Part shown: positions 36,060 through 48,129 of the stretch, one piece after another | Layout of the letters: every line of letters starts with the position of its first letter | How positions within the stretch are numbered: position 1 is the stretch's first letter | NCBI RefSeq assembly: GCF_000218685.1 | Contig: NW_006763297.1 | Span: forward strand, 727,557-791,556 | DNA length: 64,000 nt | Origin: Serpula lacrymans var. lacrymans S7.9 | Lineage: Eukaryota > Basidiomycota > Agaricomycetes > Boletales > Serpulaceae | Direction of reading: 5' to 3' | The notes under the pieces: model-generated | Seen by the model: only the letters and a program-made list of their open reading frames with translations | Told to the model about the DNA's origin: nothing | Database searches by the model: none | Position numbers and translations under genes: made by a program

Positions 36060-39000
36060 ATGAGCCCTGCCAGCTCACTTGATATGTCTTCTACAGCTTC
36101 GACATTCTCTGTACCCAAATTGGCCAAGGATGGCTCCAATTGGGTTACATACAAGTCTCGTGTAGCTGTGGCTGTTGGTGCCCGAGGTCTAACCAGACAC
36201 CTGTCTGGAACTGCACGAAAGCCAGATCCTCTTGAATATACTAGGGATTCTAATGGCATAGCTACAAAAACCGACGGCACTACCCTTAAAGAAGAAGACA
36301 TAGAAACCTATGAAACCAAGCTTGATGAATACACTCAGAAAGAATGTCTCGTCATCCAGCAATTATTTTCTACTATTCACGACGAAACTCTCATCCAAAT
36401 CCAGGACAAGAGTTCGGCAGCTACAATATGGCTTACCATTTGCCACATGCATGAAGGCAAAACGGAGATGATGCAGATTGACATCAGGCGCCGCTTACAA
36501 AATATGAAATGCACTGAATCTACAAATGTCCAAAGTCATATAGGAGACATGCTAAAGCTCCGAGAGCAATTAGCAGGCATGGGAGCAACAGTCGAAGAGA
36601 AGGACTTCTCTGCTATGATGTTATCTTCCCTCCCAGATTCCTATCGTCCACTACTCTCATCAATCCTAGCCGCCGCTCGTATATCCAAAAATCAGCTTTC
36701 GGCAATGGATATAATTGCTCATGTAACTGAAGAAGCAGACACACGAGCAATCTCTGCTCAAGCCAAGTCCGAAACAGCCATGATGGCCAAATCCGGTTGG
36801 AAGGATCGTAAGGCCGAAAGAAACAAACAGTACAAATGCACCAACCCTAAATGCCCCGTCAAAGTTGGTCACACTATCGAAAGGTGCTTTGCACCTGGCG
36901 GAGGCCGAGAAGGTCAAGGCCCTAAAAACAAGGCTAATCCAAGGGACAATCAAGTAAATCCTCCTCAGACAGCACAGGGAACAAATACTGCAGCCACTGC
37001 AAATATAGCTGCAATTGCTCCCAAACATGAGAACGACGAGATATATGCCTTTGCTGTCAGTTCACAGGTTACAGCTTCGGCAAACAAAGCTGAAACTCAC
37101 ATAAGTGATCATGAAGCCATCATTGACTGTGGTGCGACAGACCACTTCTGTCCTGATCGCCACAGATTCCAATCATATACGCCAATCAATCCTATACCTA
37201 TCAACGCAGCAAATGGCGATATCATGTACGCCTGTGGCAAGGGCGACATCACTGTTAATCTACCAAATGGGAACAAGTGCTCTCGTGTCATATTAAAAGA
37301 CACGCTACACTGCCCTACAATGGCCTCGACACTCATATCTGCTAGTCGCATGGACAAGGCAGGATACACTGTTCACATAGGCGGAGGCATATGCGAGATA
37401 CGCTCGCCCCCACCTGGCTGCCGAACAATAGCTCAAATCCCAGAAACAAAGGGCCTGTATCACATATCCAACATCAGTAAAAATTACAAAAGAGGAGCAT
37501 ACCTTGCCAGCACAGTCACCATTAACGATCTGCACCGGCGAATGGGCCATATAGCCCATAAATCACTCAAGCACCTCGTTGATTCAAATCTAGCTGAAGG
37601 AATTGTCCTGGATAGTTCCGAGGCCATATCTTTCTGTGAGACATGTGTACAAGCAAAGGCCATCAGGAAACCTTTCCCAAAAACTAGCCACACTCGAGCT
37701 AAACATTATGCGGAAAGAATCCATTCGGATCTCTGGGGTCCGGCTATTGTTCAAGACTTGAAAGGAAAACGATACATGTTAACTTTCACAGACAACTTTA
37801 GCCGAGAAACTCACGTGCGTTTACTTGCAAAGAAAGACGAGGTTCTACAGATGTATAATAACTTTGAAGCCTGGCTCGACACGCAAAAGGATCACAGTAA
37901 AATAAAGATCCTGAGGTCTGATCGCGGAGGCGAATACACAAGCCTCAATTTTGATGCGCACCTGCAAAAACAAGGCACTGTCAGGGAATTAACAACCCAT
38001 GACTCACCCCAGCAGAACGGCGTGTCAGAACGCCTCAACCGCACACTCATTGAATGTGCTCGTGCAATGTTATTTGGTGCAAATATGCCTAAATCCCTGT
38101 GGAGCGAAGCTATTAGGCATGCCGTCTGGATCAAAAACCGAGCCCCTACCAAGGCACTACAAGGCAAAACACCATACGAAATAGTCCACAGCCGCATACC
38201 GAATTTATCCAATATTCATGAATTTGGATGCACAGCATATGTCAAAACTATTGACGCAGGCAAACTAGACCCACACGTAAAGGCTGGTAAATGGATTGGA
38301 TTTGATGATGAGTCAAAGGGGCACAGAATATACTGGCCAGAACGACGTACCGTAAGTGTTGAACGCGACATCATTTTTAATCCACAAGAACGTCTTACCC
38401 CATCCCAAACTGCCGAAAACGACGACGGCCATATATTTGAAGAACCGACGGTCAACTTTACAAACAAACCGATCAAATCAGCAACTCACGAAAACGAAAC
38501 TGTCGACGACTTACCAGTAGCCGTTCGCTCATACTTGCCTCTAAACAATCTCCAGCCTCATCCAATCCAACCAAACACCATCCATCCCAATCCTGTCGCC
38601 CAGCCGCCTCCAAACGACCTTCAGCCTCCTCCTCCAGCTGTAATGAACCTCCCAGAACCTCTTGAAGTTGGACCAGGTCTTGCTGAGCGGCCTAAACGAG
38701 GAGAACCGAAGCCAGCAGGCTTCTATAAGGCCTTGCATGAGGGCCGCTTCACAGCCGCATCTGCATTCAACAAGTCAGCTGACTTGAGTGGCGAAAACGG
38801 CGAAAACGACGAAAGCGCTTACCTAGGCGCTTGGAGCGCAGCCACGACTGCAAACAATCAAACCGCTAGTGACAATCCAACCATAACTGAGGCACTAAAC
38901 GGACCTAACAAGAAAAACTGGTTAGATGCCATAGATGAAGAATTGAAGCAAATAGAGAACTTGCGCACCTGGGACCTGGTCAAACCCCTGCCGCATGCCA

Positions 39001-40429
39001 ATATAATACGCTGCCACTATGTCCCTCGAATCAAACGAGGACCAAACAACAAAATCCTAAAATTCAAGATTCGTTTAGTAGCGAATGGCAGCACCCAGAT
39101 ATATGGAATAGACTACAATGAGACTTATTCAGCCGTGTCTCGTATGACCACCAACCGCCTGGTTCTCGCACATGCAGCAGCAAATGACTGGGAAACTCAC
39201 CAGTTAGATATAAAGAGCGCATACCTAAATGCAACCTTGATGAAGACATATACATGCATCCTCCACCAAACTACTTGAAACCCGAACAACAAGGGCTTGT
39301 ATGCAAGCTAAACAAGGGTCTCTATGGTCTCAAACAGTCGGGAAAACAATGGTATACGAAGCTTACTGAGACTTTTACCACTCTCGGATTCTCAAAATCT
39401 CAACATGACCATGCTCTCTTCATCAAGTATTGTGGCACCGACAGCCTAGTAGTTGCAGTGTCAGTTGACGACATGCTCATTGCAGGTAAAACTACAAAGG
39501 CTATCAGTGAATTCAAGGAAGGAATAAAGAGAGAATATGAGATCACCGACCTTGGCCAAGTCAACTGGCTACTTGGTATCCATATACAACGAGACCGCAA
39601 AACTCGCACTGTATCTCTAGGTCAACAGGCATACATAGAAACAATACTAAAAAGGTTCAACCTCGAAGACTGCAAACCTGTATCAACTCCGGTCGAGCCA
39701 GATCTACTTTTTGACGACTCACAATCACCATCAGCCAAAGCCAAAGTCATCGAGATGCAAAACATACCTTATAGAGAAACAATAGGATCTCTCATGTACC
39801 TTGCTACTGGCACTCGACCGGATATCGCATTTGCAATATCTTCACTCTCTCGTTTCCTACAAAATCCTGGTCGAACACACTGGGAGGCAGCAAAACGAGT
39901 CCTATGATACCTGAAAGCCACCAAAGAGTTCCGATTGGTCATAGGCCAAACCGACGAAGGCTTGGTTGGATTTTCGGACGCAGACTTTGCCTCACATTCC
40001 CACAGACGTTCTATATCAGGATATGTTTTTAGGATCAATGGTGGAGCCGTCTCCTGGAATAGTAAGACACAGCCAATTGTAACACTATCGACCACAGAGG
40101 CCGAATATGTGGCTATCACACACGCAGCCAAAGAAGCCATCTGGCTCAAAAACATTTGGGCCAAAATCACAAACAAACCACTCACTAGACCAATTCCGCT
40201 TTATGGCGACAATCGTAGTGCAATTGAGCTCACCAAAAATAATATCTATCATTCTCGCACCAAACATATCGATATTCGCTATCATTTCATAAGACAATCT
40301 GTCGAACAAAATTTGATTCAAATCCTATTTTGTCCCACAAATGAAATGCCTGCAGACGCACTCACAAAGCCACTGGCTCGACCCAAATTACAACACTTCA
40401 ATAAATTAATGGGAGTTGATTTGGTTTGA
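36060..40429 (+). pseudogene. Ty1/Copia gag-pol polyprotein with one frameshift and one stop
   Basis: Single gag-pol gene in Copia order. Gag (about residues 1-300) ends with a Cys-rich segment (YKCTNPKCPVKVGHTIERCF). Protease has DCGATDHFCP. Integrase has the HRRMGH...CETCVQAK zinc region, HSDLWGP, ILRSDRGGEYTS and QQNGVSERLNRTL. Reverse transcriptase starts at NWLDAIDEELKQIENLRTWD and reaches DIKSAYLNAT, where one base is missing near 39236 and the frame changes. It continues with VDDMLIAG and GSLMYLATGTRPDIAFAISS. A TGA at 39905 replaces the expected Arg codon (RVL-stop-YLKATKEF). RNase H follows with SDADFASHSHRRSISGY, TTEAEYVA and TKHIDIRYHFIR, ending at 40429. Two lesions make this copy non-autonomous although its LTRs are nearly identical. 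Confidence 0.92.
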
Positions 40430-40436
40430 GGGGGTG

Positions 40437-40787
40437 TGTTAGCATATCCTGTTTATGATACACTCACATCCTATCATTTTATCCTTTTATTTCTTCATTT
40501 CCATACACCATTCTTTCATCTCTACTTGACCGCTTTTCCACTACATTACATAAGCTCAAAACTTTCCCACACTTATTCCAAAAACTCGTAGCACTCTGCC
40601 TTACACAAACCTCAGTCTCTTGATTATAAGACTGAGGTATGTCTGGTTATTTTACAGTTTACTTTATATCATCATACTCACTTTACACTATTAGAAATAC
40701 TCTCTTTTAGGTATATTATCCTTCAATATCAGTCTCTTGATTATAAGACTGAGAAATACTCTCTTTTAGTCTTCTCATAGCCTAACA
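40437..40787 (+). repeat. 3' LTR of Copia element
   Basis: 351 bp, TGTTAGCATATCC to CATAGCCTAACA, preceded by a purine-rich tract (GAGGGGGTG) and followed by the target duplication CCCAC (40788-40792). It carries 117 bp absent from the 5' LTR: one extra copy of a 24-bp direct repeat plus 93 bp between the copies. Confidence 0.9.
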
Positions 40788-41220
40788 CCCACTTCCTTTG
40801 AACTGGCGAGAAGACAATAACATCAAAAGGGTGCAATTTATGCGTGGTTTTTGAGGGGAAACAGAAAATGATGATTTCATTGTTATAGGCAATTTTTTGG
40901 ATGGCGGGTTGTTCATGCGAGCTATGGCCGTCAAGGGTCAGTACAATAGGTTTGTCATTGACACGGCAAGAGCTGGCTTCAGGAATAAACACATCACTGA
41001 ACCATCTCTTACATATGTCATGGTCCGTCCAGTCATTTGGTTTGCATGAAATGCTGAAAAAAGAGAGAGAGAGAGAGAATCAGTAAAATAAAACTAGCAT
41101 AACATAGATAGCGTATCTCCCAACACCTTCAAGGCCTCGTACATCAGGAAATGGCCCATCTTTCAAAATCAAAGAGAGCTTCATACAAATGCCAGCAGCA
41201 GAACACAGCGCTTATCCGTT

Positions 41221-42127
41221 TTGTAAAGTACCCTTCCATGTATTGGATATCAAAATTGCTATCAGCTGGCAATATGAAGATATTAAAATAAGTAAGCAGT
41301 ATGGTTGCGCTATATTGCACGCCTTAATCAAGCTGGCGCGATTAGATTGAAGTCAAAATGAGACCAAGTCTAGATTCTCAATCGTTTTAAATTGTGAGAA
41401 TTGTACGCTATATCTGTTTGGCAATCATACATTGGCTGAAAATCTGTCTAATATCATGGCCCTCTGGGGCAGACCTGGACCCGACATCTTGCATTCTACA
41501 GTGCATTATTGAAGATACATTATTTTATTATCACTGGTACATTAATGCTAGCAAAATCACTTATTAAAGTAAGGGTTACCAGTGCTTCTCAGTGGACAGG
41601 GGACAGGTCATCACCTCCCCTACAGGCACATTCAACATTCCAGCGAATGGAAGAGTGAATACAGAGGAAATTGTGAGTAAAAAAGAGGCCCCACGGTATC
41701 CCAACAACAACCGGTCATGTGGTTCTATCCAAAAAAGGTATAAAAGCTCCTGGAAAGATACTAAGATAGGCCTTATCCACAATCAACACCATCACATGAC
41801 AAAAAGTGTTACACTTCAAGACAAACCAGAGAAATGCTACCTTCTCATTTACAGTGTCTTAAAAAGGAAATGCATAGCATGGTGGATTTCACAAATTGTA
41901 GTGCTCCTTAACAACAGATACAGATTCACTTTAGGTAGCAGGTGTTTCAAGTAGCAACAACCTTGTACTTATTAGATATGTAGTAGAAATGAAATACTTT
42001 GTGCTGTATAAATTATAATGAAGCACTTAGTACAAAAACCGGTGTGCATTTCATTTTTGGGAGTGACATCTGCTTGAAAACATCAAGTATATCAAAAGCA
42101 ATAATCAAAGTAATGAGACAAACCTTT
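41221..42127. other. Unassigned, transposon-derived flank
   Basis: Lies between the transposase remnant and the Tc1/mariner fragment. One 120-codon plus-strand frame at 41592-41954 resembles nothing I know. Probably decayed mobile-element sequence. Confidence 0.35.
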
Positions 42128-42576
42128 CTAATACTTTGTAGCACCCCCTTTAGCATCCAAAAGAGCCCCAACTCGCCTTGGCATACTCTTGAACAAATTA
42201 TTAATGTAGTCCATCTCAATATGACCCCATTCATCCACCAAAGCATCCCATAACTCTGTAATATTTCGTGGCAGCGGTGTCTGAGTGCACACATGCCTAT
42301 CCAGATAGTCCCAGACATACTCAATGATGTTCATATCAGGGCTATTTGGAGGCCAGTTGAGTGTGTTGAGCCTTTTTTTCTTGAACCACTCCTTTGCCAA
42401 ATTGGATGTATGCTTTGGATCAATGTCTTTCTGGAAATAAATATTCTTCTTGTTGCTACTAAGGTCTCAAAAGGTCCCTAGCAAGTTATCTTCAAGGATC
42501 TGGACATATAACTTTGCATCCATATTGCCCACAATGCGACAAATGCGTCCAAGTCCCTCAGCAGTCAGGCACCCCC
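42128..42576 (-). pseudogene. Tc1/mariner transposase fragment
   Basis: The C-terminal half of a Tc1/mariner (DDE_3) transposase. In reading order: GCLTAEGLGRICRIVGNMDA, KLYVQILEDNLLGT, then a frame change near 42470, YFQKDIDPKHTSNLAKEWFK (second Asp), LNTLNWPPNSPDMNIIEYVW (third acidic site), ending ...GGATKY at 42128. The N-terminal DNA-binding part is missing: the frame is cut at 42577 by an LTR fragment exactly where a Trp-Gly-Cys motif would begin. Inactive relic. Confidence 0.82.
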
Positions 42577-42775
42577 TGTTACAATACACAATTTTCGGAC
42601 CTTCAATTTTCATTCTCCTCTTTAACCTTCTTCTGTAGTTTTCACACACTGTGCCATGCAGCACTTTCCTTTTGGTTCAAACTCCACCTTCTTGCGCTGC
42701 GCTGCTTTTTCTCTTATTTTTAGCTACAAGTATCTCACGCAGTGGAGCTGGTCACATGGACTTGTCAGGGGGTGG
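42577..42775 (+). repeat. LTR fragment related to the Gypsy 3' LTR
   Basis: Starts TGTTACAATACACAATTTTCGG and matches, with substitutions and indels, the reverse complement of the LTR at 43096-43518 over about 200 bp, including the CACACTNNGTGCCATG and CTCACGCAGNGGAGCTG segments. The right limit is approximate. It abuts the broken Tc1/mariner transposase. Confidence 0.7.
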
Positions 42776-43095
42776 TCCGCTTATTAGGTTGTCAACCCTT
42801 CTCCAGACTGGCAGAGGCAAGTGCCTGGCCTGGTCAGAGGAAAGAGAAAGTGAAGTTTTTGTATTCTAAAACTAATCAATAGTGGTTCCACACCAACTGC
42901 TGAGCTAAGGTACTCCCCTTTACGCTGGGGGCCGCGTATTAAAGTTATTGTTTCTTCTGCCAAAGCACTACAAGGCCACTGCTAGGAGCGCACCTATCTG
43001 CTATGCGGGATATTCCCAAACAAATAACAAAATCCCCTTAACCCTGGGGTCCAGGTTTGCACAAAGTGCAAGAGACTAGTAAAAGCGAGTCCTAA
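42776..43095. other. Unassigned sequence between LTRs
   Basis: About 320 bp without a frame or repeat that I recognise. It ends at CCTAA, directly before the LTR at 43096. Confidence 0.4.
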
Positions 43096-43518
43096 TGTAA
43101 CAACCAAGAGTCAGTTACTCTGGCGCACAACTAGAACAAGCAAATAGTAGAGAGAGATAAGAAAGGGATCACCCCTTAGGTTTCAACAAGTTAGTTGTGA
43201 GGATACAACAGGAGGACTCACTGAGGAGTCTCTTGGATCTATTGGGGTTTATATACTACTACAGGGTGATTGTACATATGTACTATACAGTTGATGGAGG
43301 CAGTGGCTGATTAATGTCAGAAGGCGCAGCCCATGTGGTCAGCTCCGCTGCGTGAGAGGCTTGTGGCTAAAATAAGAATAAAGGCAGTGCTGCGCAAGAA
43401 AGAGGAGTTTGAGAAAAAGGGAAAGTGCCGCATGGCACGGAGTGTGAAAACTACAGTAAAAGGTTAAAGCGGAGAATGAAAATTAAAGGAAAGTTCCGAA
43501 AATTGTGTTATTGTAACA
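43096..43518 (-). repeat. 3' LTR of the chromodomain Gypsy element
   Basis: 423 bp; on the plus strand TGTAACAACC...TTATTGTAACA. On the minus (element) strand it is preceded by a polypurine tract GAAGGGGGGTAG (43519-43530), the normal position of a 3' LTR. No LTR of the same length and middle sequence is found at the other end of the element. Confidence 0.82.
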
Positions 43519-43529
43519 CTACCCCCCTT

Positions 43530-46500
43530 CTAAGGCTCGACTTCCAGGCTCGACCAAATACCGGAGGTGGTAGTTAAATTTTCGGGCATAGTTTGAAAAA
43601 GGGAATTAAAAAGTTTTGAATCCATGCCTCTAAGCTTCCTAGGAGCTGAGGGGTTCTTAGAATAAAATTTGCGAACATCATTGCGGGAGTTATCCAGATG
43701 GGCTTCTGGCTCCCATGTTCTGTCTTCGTCTCCATAGCCTTTACATAGGATAAGGAATTCTAATTTGCCACGCTTCAAGCGTGCATCCACCACCCGTTCG
43801 ACTTCAAACTCTTCTTCACCTTCCTGGGTGACTACAACCGGTCCGGGCCGGTCTATGAGCTGTCCCAGCAGCGGCCCTTTGTAAGGTTTCACATAGCTAA
43901 TATTGACCGTGGGTACTACCCTCATTCGTTTTGGGAGTTCCAACTCCACTGCATTAGGTTTGACTTCCTTAATCCAGTAAGGACCAATCCACTTTTCGGT
44001 CAGTTTTCTAGACTGCCGATCTTTTAACTTTAAATGGTCAATATCTAACCAGACCAGGTCACCGACCTTGTAGTCAGGGGCCTTAGAGTGTCTACGCTCT
44101 GCCCTGTCTTTCATCTGCTCTGCAGTTTTGAATAGTGCCTTGCGCATTTCGTCTAAGACAGATTTCATGTCTTTGGCCATGTTCCCAGCAGCCTTGTTCT
44201 TGCTTTTGCCAGGTTCTACACCCATTCTGGGAAGGTACGATCTAGTAACCTCAAATGGTGCCTTTCCTGTAGCCAATGACTGCTTAATGTTATATGAGAA
44301 CTGGGCTATCTTTAGCCATTTGGCCCAATCTGTTTGTCTGTCATTAATAAATATACCATTATGTTTCACATTTTTTAAGATTAATATATTTTAATTATAA
44401 TTTAAAATAAAAATTAATTAATAAAATTTTATACCTTATTTACAAATAAATGCAATAATAATAAGTATATAATAAAAAATTGTTTTATTATTTAAAAGAG
44501 GTAAAATTAGTTTAATTGGCAAAATGACGTCTTGTGGCGACGATGTTCAGAGTTCAAGATAGAAACTAAAATAGGACGACAAATATATACATTCTTAAAT
44601 GGTAAATATTTCTTTGATGTAATATATAATCAATATATTATAGCAGCAGGATTAAAAACTGGTTATACTATTAGTTGATATTAAATTAATAGAATTATCT
44701 TTATTTTTTAATTTACTAATAACTGGTTTAATAGGAGTATTAGTATATAATCTTATAAATTTTGTAACATTTAATTTAAAATAAGTATTTTTAAAATTAT
44801 TATAAACTAAACCTTTATCATGATTTATATATCCATCAATATTAAAAATTTTATAGGTAAAATTTTATTTATTTATACTTGAATTGTGAATACTTCTTCT
44901 AATGATATGAATTAAAAAACAAACACATTTTTTTATTACTACCTATCAGAGATATTGCTTCAATTCCTGATTGAGCCTCTCCGTTTGTCCATTGGTCTAC
45001 AGATGGAACACCGTTGATAACTTAGGTTTGATGCCCAGCATCCGGCATAACTCTTTTGTAAATTCACTAGCGAATTGAGGTCCTCTATCAGAGATAACTG
45101 TTTCTGGTAACCCATGGATAGACCATACAAAATCTTTAAATAAATCTGCTGTACCAGCGGCGGTAATGGTTTTATTGGTGGGTATGAATACCACTTCTTT
45201 GGAGAAGTGATCTACTACCACCATTACTGAATCATACCCATTTGACTCGGGTAGATCCATTGTGAAATCAACCGATATATCTTGCCAGGGACTAGCTGGT
45301 ATTGGATTCAGCATAAGTTTACTGGCCGGCGGTTGGTGAGAATTCTTAGCCATGGCACATCTCAGACAGGATTTTACGTATTCCTGTACATCCTTGACCA
45401 TGCCAGGCCACATGTAGTTTCTGGAGATCAACTCCATTGTTCGTTGCCACCCAGGGTGCCCAGCCACTGGAGTGTCATGATGTCTATCTATTGCCTTGAT
45501 CCTTGCGGACTCAGGCACATAGATTTTGTCTTTAAAATGGAAGAGCCCGTCTTCCCATAAATAGTTCTCATTGCCGTCAAGGCGCACCTTCTCTTCTGAG
45601 AAGATGTCTTTCTTGAAGACTTCCAAAAGATCGGAATCCTGCCCAATTCTAACATTGGCAACCCTTGATTGGTCTATCAGGGTGACACCTTTGTTATCAT
45701 CCTTGATGCCATTGGCATGATCCTCTCTTCTGGACAAAGCATCCGCTTTCCCCATAGAGCTTCCAGGCTTATGAATTAATTTATAATTGAACCTTGACAA
45801 GTATACCGCGTAGCAAGCCTGTCTTCGGTTCAAGTCTCGGGCCGTCATAAAATACTCTAGATTCTTATGATCGGTCCAAATTTCAAATTGGTGTCTAGCA
45901 CCTTCTAAGTAGTGCCACCAGTGCTCTAAAGTTCTAATGATGGCCAGCATCTCTTTGTTGTAAATTTGATAGTTGCACTCTGTAGGCAACAAACTATGCG
46001 ATAAATAGGCACAAGGCCTCCAAAGATCATCAGGGCATTTAATTGATAAAACAGCCCCAGTAGCAAAATCAGAAGAGCCGGTTTCTAGCCGGAACTCTTT
46101 GTCTAATTCTGGAAATGCCAGTATGGGCACTGTTGTGAATGCCTGTTTAAGCTTATCAAAAGCTTCTTGTTCCTTGGCACCCCAGTGCCAAACAATATCC
46201 TTTTTAGTGAGATCATTCCACGATCTTGTTATCTTTGCGAAGTTTTTGATAAACCTTCGGTAGAAATTGCCTAAGCCAAGGAAGGCCCTAACTCCTTTGA
46301 CGCGAGTAGGTTCAGGCCAATCCAAAATAGCTTGAACTTTCTCAGGATCCATCCTGATTCCGTTCTGGCCTATAATCATACCAAGGAGGTCTACTTTCTT
46401 CACTTTAAAATTACATTTTTCGGGTTTGATGAATAGGTCCCATTCCTGTAAGCGTTGAAGGACTTCTTGCACGATCTTGTCATGCTCAGCCTCATCGTCC

Positions 46501-48129
46501 GACTTCGTAAATATTAATAAATCGTCAATGTAAATGACGACACAGTTTTCCATATCCGCAAAAATCTCGTTCATCATGCTCTGGAAAGTTGCCGGTGAAT
46601 TGGTCAACCCAAAGAACATAATGAGGGGTTTAAAGGATCCTTGGTGGCATGTGAACACGGCCTCCCAAGCATCTTCTTCTTTGATCCGTACATTATTGTA
46701 CCCCCATCTGAGATCCATCTTTGTCAAGATCTTGGCACCAGCCAATTTGTCTACTAGCTGACTGATCAAAGGCAGCGGATACACATTTTTAACTGTGTGC
46801 TCATTCACGTAACAATAGTCCATAATCATACACTTCTTACCATCCTTTTTAGGAATGAAGAACACCGGGGACGTCATAGGACTTTTGGAAGGTCTGATGT
46901 AACCCTTCCTAAGTTGTTCGTCTATGAAACTAGATACCTCGTCTCTTTCGGGAGCAGAGAGCGGTATCATGTGTCCTTTTCTCGGTTTGAAGGTGTCCTT
47001 CAAATCTATAGCATGGTCCCAAGGCTTAGCCTCTGGGAAGCGCTCTGATTTATGTTTTGAAAGGACTTTCCAGAAGTCATGGTATTCGGGAGGTACCAGC
47101 CTCTTAATCTCTTCTTCGGGTTTTACCTCGTCATTGTCATCGTCAATTTTTTCTAAAGATCTGAGCTCATAAACGTGACCAGCGTTTATCTTTTCAAGAC
47201 GCTCATTGTGACGGACATGATTTGGTTTACCCAAGTTTACACACTCACTCCTGAGGGCAACATGACAATGTGACAACCCCTGTCTGCCAGTCGATCTCAG
47301 GGTTGTGTTTAAATAGCCAGGTCCAGCCTAAGATTAAATTAATCTTCCCTAGTTGGGTAGCTTTGGCGGTGACTTGTTCCCTGTGTCCTTGGTATTCGAC
47401 AACAAAAGAACATTTGTGCGTGATGCAGCCACCCGTGTTAAGCGTACCATCAATGTTATAGATGGGAATAGATACATCTAATTTTACAATGAGGAGTCCA
47501 ATTTGCTCCGCCCAGACCTGATCTATGAAGATTCCGTTAGCACCTAAATCAAGCAGTGCACTGGTTGGGTGTACTATGCCCCGGGCAAGGTTTTCCACAC
47601 CAACGTCTAAACGGATCTCCTTTTGGAATAAATATGTGCACATCAACACACGTCTTGGGATTTCGGGAAAGGGTGGCTCCAGCGAAGAAGAAGGGGTATT
47701 GAAAGTTACATGTTTTTCTATTTTATTCTTACCAGAATTAAGCACCCTAGTGTTTGTCTCGCCGGGGCCACGCTCAAAGGGAGACGCTGGTGCAGTGGTA
47801 GTGTCATAAATATTACAGTCACAATGTTTCATACATGTACATACTTCTGATAACAAATTAAAAAATTTATTTACAAATTGGGGAGCCATCCCCTTCTTTC
47901 CTTTATTGCTCGTGCAACACCCCAGAGCAGGGGCCACTTTGTTGTGGTTTACTTCATTGTTTTGTGGAGCGAAGGCACCCAAGTGGCCTAAGCTCCGAAC
48001 TCTTTTCCCTGAGCCTTCATTTCATTGACCTGTTGGTCATAGAAAAAGGCCCGGATTTCGTCGTACGAACGACCGGTCAGAGTCTGAAGCTGATTGTCTG
48101 GTTTTTCGGACTCTAATTGGCGCGCCTGG
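43530..48129 (-). pseudogene. Decayed Ty3/Gypsy chromovirus gag-pol
   Basis: On the minus strand: the gag C-terminus (TGRSYDEIRAFFYDQQVNEM, stop at 47988); protease frame 47982-47245, with no ATG and an unusual active site (LLDLGANGIFID instead of D-S/T-G); reverse transcriptase from 47276 with MTSPVFFIPKKDGKKCMIMD, YIDDLLIF and FLGLGNFYRRFIKNF; RNase H (FEIWTDHKNLEYFMTARDLN); integrase with GHPGWQRTMELISRNYMWPG, DFTMDLPES and VISDRGPQFASEF. A TAG then replaces a Gln codon before TNGQTERLNQELKQYL. AT-rich foreign DNA interrupts at about 44945-44370. Integrase resumes with INDRQTDWAKWLKIAQFSYN, and the C-terminal chromodomain reads EFEVERVVDARLKRGKLEFL plus GYGDEDRTWEPEAHLDNSRN, ending at 43530. 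Lesions: 5' truncation in gag, a frame change between protease and RT, the nonsense codon and the insertion. Similar to MarY1/Tf1-type elements. Confidence 0.9.
44370..44945 (+). other. nad5: Nuclear mitochondrial DNA insertion (NUMT) with nad5 fragment
   Basis: About 575 bp of strongly AT-rich DNA, unlike both neighbours, inside the Gypsy integrase. On the plus strand at about 44565-44677 it encodes KIGRQIYTFLNGKYFFDVIY followed by NQYIIAAGLKTGYTIS. This matches the conserved C-terminal part of mitochondrial NADH dehydrogenase subunit 5 as I know it from fungi. A second open stretch (about 44688-44783) reads ELSLFFNLLITGLIGVLVYN and is hydrophobic like a mitochondrial membrane protein, but I cannot name it. 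The edges were set where Gypsy coding similarity stops and resumes. Confidence 0.78.

Larger units (their letters stand above)
33767..41220 (-). mobile_element. DDE/CENP-B-type DNA transposon, split by two insertions
   Basis: Remains of a DNA transposon whose transposase runs on the minus strand. Segments in reading order: SAAGICMKLSLILKDGPFPD (about 41190-41130), intron with a GA-repeat at about 41055, DHDICKRWFSDVFIPE, LTLDGHSSHEQPAIQKIAYN (second catalytic Asp) and LHPFDVIVFSPVQRKW (third Asp) down to 40788. The gene resumes at 35821 with THTNQLSLDGILIDRYYIVH, then TFKQTGIYPFNPDIF and an acidic Ser-rich region to 34984. It resumes again at 34582 with QLNLIEQDQAQLLATCQKLE and a basic coiled coil. 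A Pro/Ser-rich C-terminus ends at 33767 after one frame change near 34150. The gaps are a Copia element and a solo LTR. N-terminus not found; terminal inverted repeats not identified. Confidence 0.8.
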
